This document shows, piece by piece, positions 54,217 through 60,000 of a stretch of 60,000 bases of DNA; the stretch's first letter is position 1, and each line of letters opens with the position of its first letter. Source of the DNA: Nematostella vectensis. Its lineage: Eukaryota; Cnidaria; Anthozoa; Actiniaria; Edwardsiidae. The stretch covers positions 10,556,540 to 10,616,539 of the forward strand of contig NC_064042.1 in assembly GCF_932526225.1 (NCBI RefSeq), in the 5' to 3' direction. The notes under the pieces were generated by a model that was given only the letters and a program-made list of their open reading frames with translations, did not search any database and was not told the origin of the DNA. Both the position numbers and the translations under genes were made by a program.

Positions 54217-54462
54217 AGCCGCATTGTCACCAGTTTACTTCCGGAGGTCCGACGGAAACCTCAACCGTTAATAGACAAAAGAATCTATTAAAATCCGAGA
54301 TATTAAACAGGCCATCCGCTCTAAATTATCAATCACATCCTCAAAGAAACTTCCAATAAACACACTGTTTTTAATATTTTGAAATATTTTTCGCGTTTTC
54401 CGTTAAAAATCATCGGATATTGTTACGCAATCGACCGGAAGTAAACTGATGACAATGCGGCT
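54217..54462. mobile_element. PiggyBac-like MITE (copy B)
   Basis: Counterpart of 15780-16025; the left TTAA is intact (54213-54216) and the right one has become TTCAA. Confidence 0.85.
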
Positions 54463-54522
54463 TCAATTACTAAGCATATGGCTATTTGACCAATCCTATA
54501 TTATCTGTCTTTCTTTTTCCAG

Positions 54523-56039
54523 GATCTTCAATCAGCAGTTCTGTCACTCATCCTACAGTGTCAATCTACCTACCCACTCCCCCCTCCCTACTCAGATGTG
54601 GTGTGCCGGCAGGGTCTGTACCGGGGCCTCCTAGCATGCCTCATCTGTCGCCCACCCGGTGCCCCCTCCATTATTCACTGTGCAGTTCAATGCTTCACGT
54701 GTGGGATGCAGGATCCAAGTCTTCAGGTAATATTGTCAATAAAACATGACGCTTATGTAAAAAAATATATATATATACATATAAATGAATGACAGTTTTT
54801 ATGACTTCACCTCCTCTTCTCATATCTACTCATTTTCAGTGAATTATTCATAACATCACTTCCGCCTCATATATATATATATATATATACTCCCTTTACT
54901 ACTGCTTACTGGACTATACCCGTACAAATCCGTGTGTATACACGCACGTATATTGTGAAATCCGTGTTTATACACGTACTTATATTTATGATTTTATACT
55001 ATCCACACTGAAATTCAATATTTGTCACATATTTTGCTATAAATGTTTCTCGGTTTTAACGATTTTTTTCTTTGATGTTGAGGGTTCCGATATAACTATT
55101 TCATATTTAATCCCTTACCATATCCTTAAACTGTGACTTGAAAAAATAAAACAATTAAATGCCCTGAATTAATGACTTAGTATGGTGTTTACTTTTTTGG
55201 AAATAATATTCATCCATTATAATATATTATATTATTTTATTATCGTGCTGCAGATTTCATGCTATTGTCGCGAAGCGTTGACCGTGACTACCGCCCTGAT
55301 GCACCCGGCTGTCCCCACGCTAGGAGAGACGTTCCAACTTGTCAAGTTACAATCAGCTTTTCACTTTACAAGCTCCATAGAAAGGCCACCACTTCACGCG
55401 AATGATGAGCTAAGCCGAGAGAGCCAGAAGTCATTGGTAGTCAGCGGTGAGAGTATTAGCACCATGCGCTCTGATGATCAAGAACCCAGGATGAACGAGA
55501 CCAGTCCTTCAGACGTGCCAACTCGCGGGAACATTGTCGGTGTTGATAGCAGTACTTCGCAAACAGGCAACCTTGTAGATGCATCACGACGACAAATGGA
55601 TAGCTGCACAACCTCAGAGTCGAAGCCCATGGAGACGACAACTACAAATGATGTCAGGAAATCAAGTAAAATGGTGTACCCAGAAGATCAATTCTCGGAC
55701 CCCAAGCATGCACCCAAATCTATCGCCACAGAAACCAGGAGTACAGTCGAAACGCTAGATCATTTGTTGTCAAATTCCAAGGGTAACTCTGTTAAAAAAA
55801 TTAGTAATTACGGAGAAATGAGTAAAACCAAGAACATGCCCTCAAGTTTATCGAATGGAAGCGAAAATGTCGTGAAGAAAGTGCCAGATGTTCCCCCGCC
55901 AAAGAAAACTCGTTATGAGGAGACAAGTCCTGAGCTCAAAAATACAACGCAAGGGTCAGAAAGAATGGTCACCGGTGAAGTTCGTGTGAATAAGAGTGCG
56001 GCCGCAGCAACGAATGCAGAGGCTTCTACTGTGGATATG
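54523..56039 (+). CDS. PELP1: PELP1/Rix1-like gene, two 3' exons (copy B)
   Basis: Exons 54523-54726 and 55254-56039, equivalent to 16086-16289 and 16847-17632 with about seven residue changes in the second. They should continue the + strand exons at 30781-41170 across the transposon-filled intron. The exon at 41107-41170 ends in phase 1, whereas the acceptor at 54521-54522 needs phase 0. An acceptor AG at 54534-54535 would restore phase (reading [10 protein letters not shown]); otherwise a small exon is missing. The final exon lies beyond the window. Confidence 0.78.
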
Positions 56040-56411
56040 GTATGTACCATTTCTTTTTGCTGTTAGTGTTTTCATATGAATCCAGATTACAGTAAGAGAG
56101 ATAACATAGACATCACAGACGACGAGGAAGCATGTAAGCAACATATTAGGAAATCAACGCATTGTTCAGGTCATCGTTGATAATCGAAATTTCGCGCGCA
56201 CATGATGATGTTTCGTAGTTTTTATTACCCCCCCCCCAAAAAAAAAAAAAAAAAAACGAAAAAAAAATCATATTTTCCGGATAAACGGTTCTTATGCTGT
56301 TACACGTCTAACTATAGCTACTAGTCAAGAGTAAGCTTTCCGTTTTACAGTTATTTATGACGGCATAAAGACTTTTAAATGGTTTTCAGTATCTTTATTT
56401 TTTACGGTCGA

Positions 56412-59400
56412 TTAAACCTTCGTTTTGCAGTTATAAAACAGGTTCATCTGTTTTGCATCCAGCGCGCTGAGGTGTGACCGCTGACCAATAGACGCGCCTG
56501 ATTTCTTGACCTTAATTGTGGTTTGCCAAGGCCATTTGGCAAAGTCGCGCTTCCCGTAGTGCATGATAGATCCGTAATCGTACGGCACGCCCAAGCTGTC
56601 AATCACTCCGTGGTTGTACTTCTCGAAGTTGTGTTTGTTTTCTGAAATGGAGTTTCGTTACTAAAAACCTGTAATCGTTACGATCTCGAACAGGATTTTT
56701 TAGTCTTAGGTAGTCTTAGGGGGTCTAAGGTATCATATGGAATAAGGAATGTATTTGCGAAGATCCTTCAACAGAAATGACTCACTTTTTGGAGAGCAAG
56801 AGTTTGTACCCCTCCCCCCCCCCCCTTACTCGCGTGACCGCGTCAGGTACTAAATGGTCCCTAAGCGATACGACCTTTACAGCCCCTGTACGATGGTTCA
56901 ACTACACTTTTGCTATCCGGCTCGAAGGACCATGTGTCGTGAAAGCCTTATCTCTCACTTGCTTGCTGGTTAACGAGGAAATTCGAGTTATTGGTTCGAG
57001 TTCGATTGGGTTGTTTTACTATACAGGGGCGTGTCTAGAGATTTAGACAGGGTGGGGTCGGGACCTCCCCCCCCCACCTCCTCCCCTACCCCCTCTAGAA
57101 ACGCGCCTGCTTTGTGAATTTACCTTCCTTGATGTTGCTCCAAACAATCTCCACGTAATTATCCCGGTCAGGCCTGCTCTGTTCGTGGTAGAACCCTGGA
57201 ACCCAAGCGACACAATATGGTCTCAGAAAAAGAACAATAGTGTAGCTAACTAGAGCTATCTCATAGACATCACCCACAACATTCATTTAACGGGCTAGGC
57301 CAATATAATCGGCGGAAATGGTTGTATTTGGGGCCGCGTTCTCTCGCGTTTCTTCCACTAGGGGCGTTTGGTATACGGCAGCAGAAGGGGGGAATGTAAT
57401 CTTTAAGTGTGATTTTTACAACAGATAAAGTGGAAGTAAGCCCTTCTAGCAGTATGTAATTTTAAATGTTTTCTTAAATTTCTGCCGTGCCGGATACAAA
57501 AACCGCACCCTATTACGTTGCCTCTTTGTGGGGCATTTTGCGTAGCACAATTTTTTTTCAAATATTTGACTAGGAAAGAGATGTTCCGCTATTATAAGAA
57601 CGACGACGACGGCTAGGACAACGAGATCGAAAAAAATAATGCGTTATTCGCGTTTGGCGTTCAATTCCATCGAAAAAAGTAAAACATTAGGTTAAGAATC
57701 AGATAAAAATAGAAAAAATAGGGAAGAGATGTTCCGCTATTATGGGAACTAAGAAAGAACGACGACGACGGCTAGGACAACGAGATCGAAAAAAATAATG
57801 CGTTCGCGTTTTCAATTCCAACAAAAAAGTAAAACATTAGGTTAAGAAACAGATGGAAATAGACGAAGGACATTATTCTACAATAGCGGATGTAGTCAAA
57901 GCAGTTTACAGGGCAAACCATGGCGTCCTCAATTGACCGTGTTTTCACGTGGTTTCGTTAAAAACGGCTGTAATGTATGGACAGAACGTATTTTCACGTG
58001 CTGCTATTAAATTCTCAACCCTGTTTCATCATTTTCTGCCGTCGCCGTCCACGTTTTCGTCGTCATCGCTTAATTTTTTTTTCGTCATCGCTTAATTGCT
58101 TTTAGTCGTCATCGATTAATTGCTTTAGTCGTCATCGATTAATTGCTTTAGTCGTCATCGCTTGAAGCCGCATTGTCACCAGTTTACTTCCGGAGGTCCG
58201 ACGGAAACCTCAACCGTTAAAAGACAAAAGAATCTATTAGAATCCGAGATATTAAACATACCATCCGCTCTAAATTATCAATCACATCCTCAAAGAAACT
58301 TCCAGTAAACACACTGCTTTCAATATTTTGAAATATTTTTCGCGTTTTCTGTTAAAAATCATCAGAGATTGTTACGTAATCGACCGGAAGTAAACTGGTG
58401 ACAATGCGGCTTTAAAGTTTTAGTTGTCATTGCCTATTGCTAAATGCATTGCGCTTGGGAGTATCACCCTGTGACCCACCCAACGCGTGGCCAATCTCGT
58501 GTACCACGACTCCCTGAGTGAAACAGCCAAAGCCGATAGAAATCTTCTGCATGCCGCCTATGCGACCCACGTAGGACCAGCACCTAGAAATATAGCATAC
58601 TTCAGGCGCGTATCCAGGATTGGCTAAGGGGGACGGGGGTGCACTGTCATAGGTATCAAATGAATGGAAGCATAGTATTTGAAGATTCCTTAATAAGAAA
58701 TGATCCCATTTTGGCCGCCAAGAGGAACCCCCCTTTCTACGCCCTGCGCTTAAACCTCGATCAAACGGACATGAGAGCCAATAAGAGTTTAATGACTCAA
58801 GTTTGTACTCTCACGCACTCTTGGCGATTTCCGTCGACTCTATGGACGTGTTCATATTCCACATAAGAGCTGTTGAGGGTTCTACTTTTTATGGCGTCAG
58901 ATATGAGTTGGTGGCTGGGAATATTTCGGCAAAAAGTTTAAAGAAAGTTTGAATCTCGAAGTCAGATAATATTTACAAAATTCCAGTGACAACTCTTATC
59001 CACTCTCATAGATCGTTTGACCGCAAACTTAGAGAAAAGTTGACTCTCTTCTACTCTCATCTCCGTTTTACGTATTGAAACTTAGTTATTATTGACCATA
59101 AAGGCGTAGCCAAGATCACTAATAATGCCTTTTTTGCCTGTGTTAGTAGTGTACCATGCATTTACTGTTGTTTTGGCTGCTAGAAGGGGGCTCCATCTGC
59201 CCTCCTTCCCTTTTTTTGACTCCTTGCAGTGATGGATTCAATCGAATCGAATTGCATAAGTTATGGCTTTTGTTTATACGCGTGGTATCGAGAAGTAAAG
59301 CGCCTAGATCTACTTTTTGCGTAGTTTTACTTGCTAAAGCCTCCATCGAAGAACTGCACGTAGTCCTTCTGGTCGGTACGTGGCACGAAGCGGATGCATG

Positions 59401-59484
59401 TCTTCTGCTGCCATTCCTTGATGGCGCCCTCGATGGCCTTCTCGGAAGGCCCCTTGAGGCCAAGAGAGTTCAGGAAGGGGTTCT
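56412..59484 (-). CDS. Astacin metalloprotease, last four exons (copy B)
   Basis: Exons (complement) 59331-59484, 58480-58583, 57124-57195 and 56412-56641, with the same borders and phases as copy A. The signal-peptide and pro-segment exons fall beyond the right window edge. The zinc site and Met-turn are unchanged. The C-terminus is one codon shorter (LFYNCKTKV) through an in-frame 3-bp difference. All visible exons are open, so both copies could be functional. Confidence 0.9.
58166..58411. mobile_element. PiggyBac-like MITE, complete (copy B)
   Basis: Complete version of the element truncated at 19772-19970, with the right terminal repeat ending GACAATGCGGCT before TTAA (58412-58415). The left target site is mutated to TTGA. 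Confidence 0.85.
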
Positions 59485-60000
59485 CTATCGATAATAGTAC
59501 ATTAAGGTGATGTGCGTGGCTTGGCAAAGGATCATCATCATCAGTAGCATGATTATTACGATAATTATCATTATTAATATAACTAACATTTAATGTCTCC
59601 ATCATCAGATTGACCAACATTTAGAACCGCATCAACAGCTTCAACAACATCATTGTATCATCCTCTTGCAGTGCCATAGTAGGCCTCAAAATATCGGAGG
59701 GGCAGAATACAGAAACATTCAGAAAATATTGGGGGCACAGCCACGCCCCTACTGGTCATTTCCTTATTATTTTTGAAAATATTGGGGGGACACGTGCCCC
59801 CCAGTGCCCCACCCCCTGCTACAGCCCTGAATTGATAGCAACCTAATCATCGTTATCATTTTCACCAGCATTGCAATATTATATCGATGACAACATCATT
59901 ATCATTCCCAACATTGCATCATCCTACCAACAACAACAACATCATTATCACCAAAAACGTTGCATCATTCTATCAACAACATTATCATTATTATCTTCAT

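Larger units (their letters stand above)
41821..60000. repeat. Large segmental duplication, copy B
   Basis: Counterpart of 1-21558, running off the right window edge. Compared with copy A it lacks 3.3 kb of gene X, lacks the retrotransposon in tandem unit 2, carries a retrotransposon at 49577-53472, keeps a complete MITE at 58166-58411 and lacks about 113 bp near 47938. Confidence 0.95.

Overview
The window is animal genomic DNA with spliced genes. It is most likely from an anthozoan cnidarian such as a sea anemone; this is an inference from the gene content, the intron structure and the cnidarian-style repeats, not a proven identification. GT-AG introns, phase-matched exons, dense foldback and MITE elements, homopolymers and AT microsatellites all fit. 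No tRNA, rRNA, CRISPR or operon structure was seen.

Layout. Positions 1-21558 (copy A) and 41821-60000 (copy B) are the same locus twice, in the same orientation, roughly 1-2% diverged by eye and separated by a few large indels. Each copy holds, left to right: CCTAGG-rich and foldback repeats; a multi-exon, partly broken gene of a cnidarian multicopy family that I cannot name (here 'gene X', probably transposon-borne); a 1.13-kb tandem duplication of its 3' end; an acidic repeat-rich reading frame; the last exons of a PELP1/Rix1-like gene on +; and an astacin metalloprotease gene nested on - inside the last PELP1 intron. A full-length PHD-EN-RT non-LTR retrotransposon (CR1/L2-like, 1164-codon intact ORF) sits in both copies but at different sites and on opposite strands. 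Each insertion has a 5-bp target duplication and each site is empty in the other copy.

The single-copy middle (21.6-41.8 kb) holds the end of the copy A PELP1 gene, a 16/18-bp minisatellite, the 3' exons of an RNF168/169-like ubiquitin-binding gene (-), a decayed Mutator-like transposase fragment (-), eleven internal PELP1 exons (+) that lead into copy B, and a three-exon P-loop ATPase gene of the DUF3987 type (-), which is unusual in an animal. The RNF168-like gene has no visible RING exons and the downstream PELP1 gene has no visible N-terminal exons. A junction, either a true duplication breakpoint or an assembly join of two haplotypes, therefore probably lies between 28.7 and 30.8 kb.

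The host genes are unrelated in function: PELP1 in 60S ribosome maturation, astacin as a secreted zinc protease, and the RNF168-like gene in DNA-damage ubiquitin signalling. The most novel material is the mobile layer. Gene X and the DUF3987 gene are both preceded, in the same transcriptional sense, by the same ~170-bp module, so they may be cargo of one uncharacterised cnidarian transposon family.
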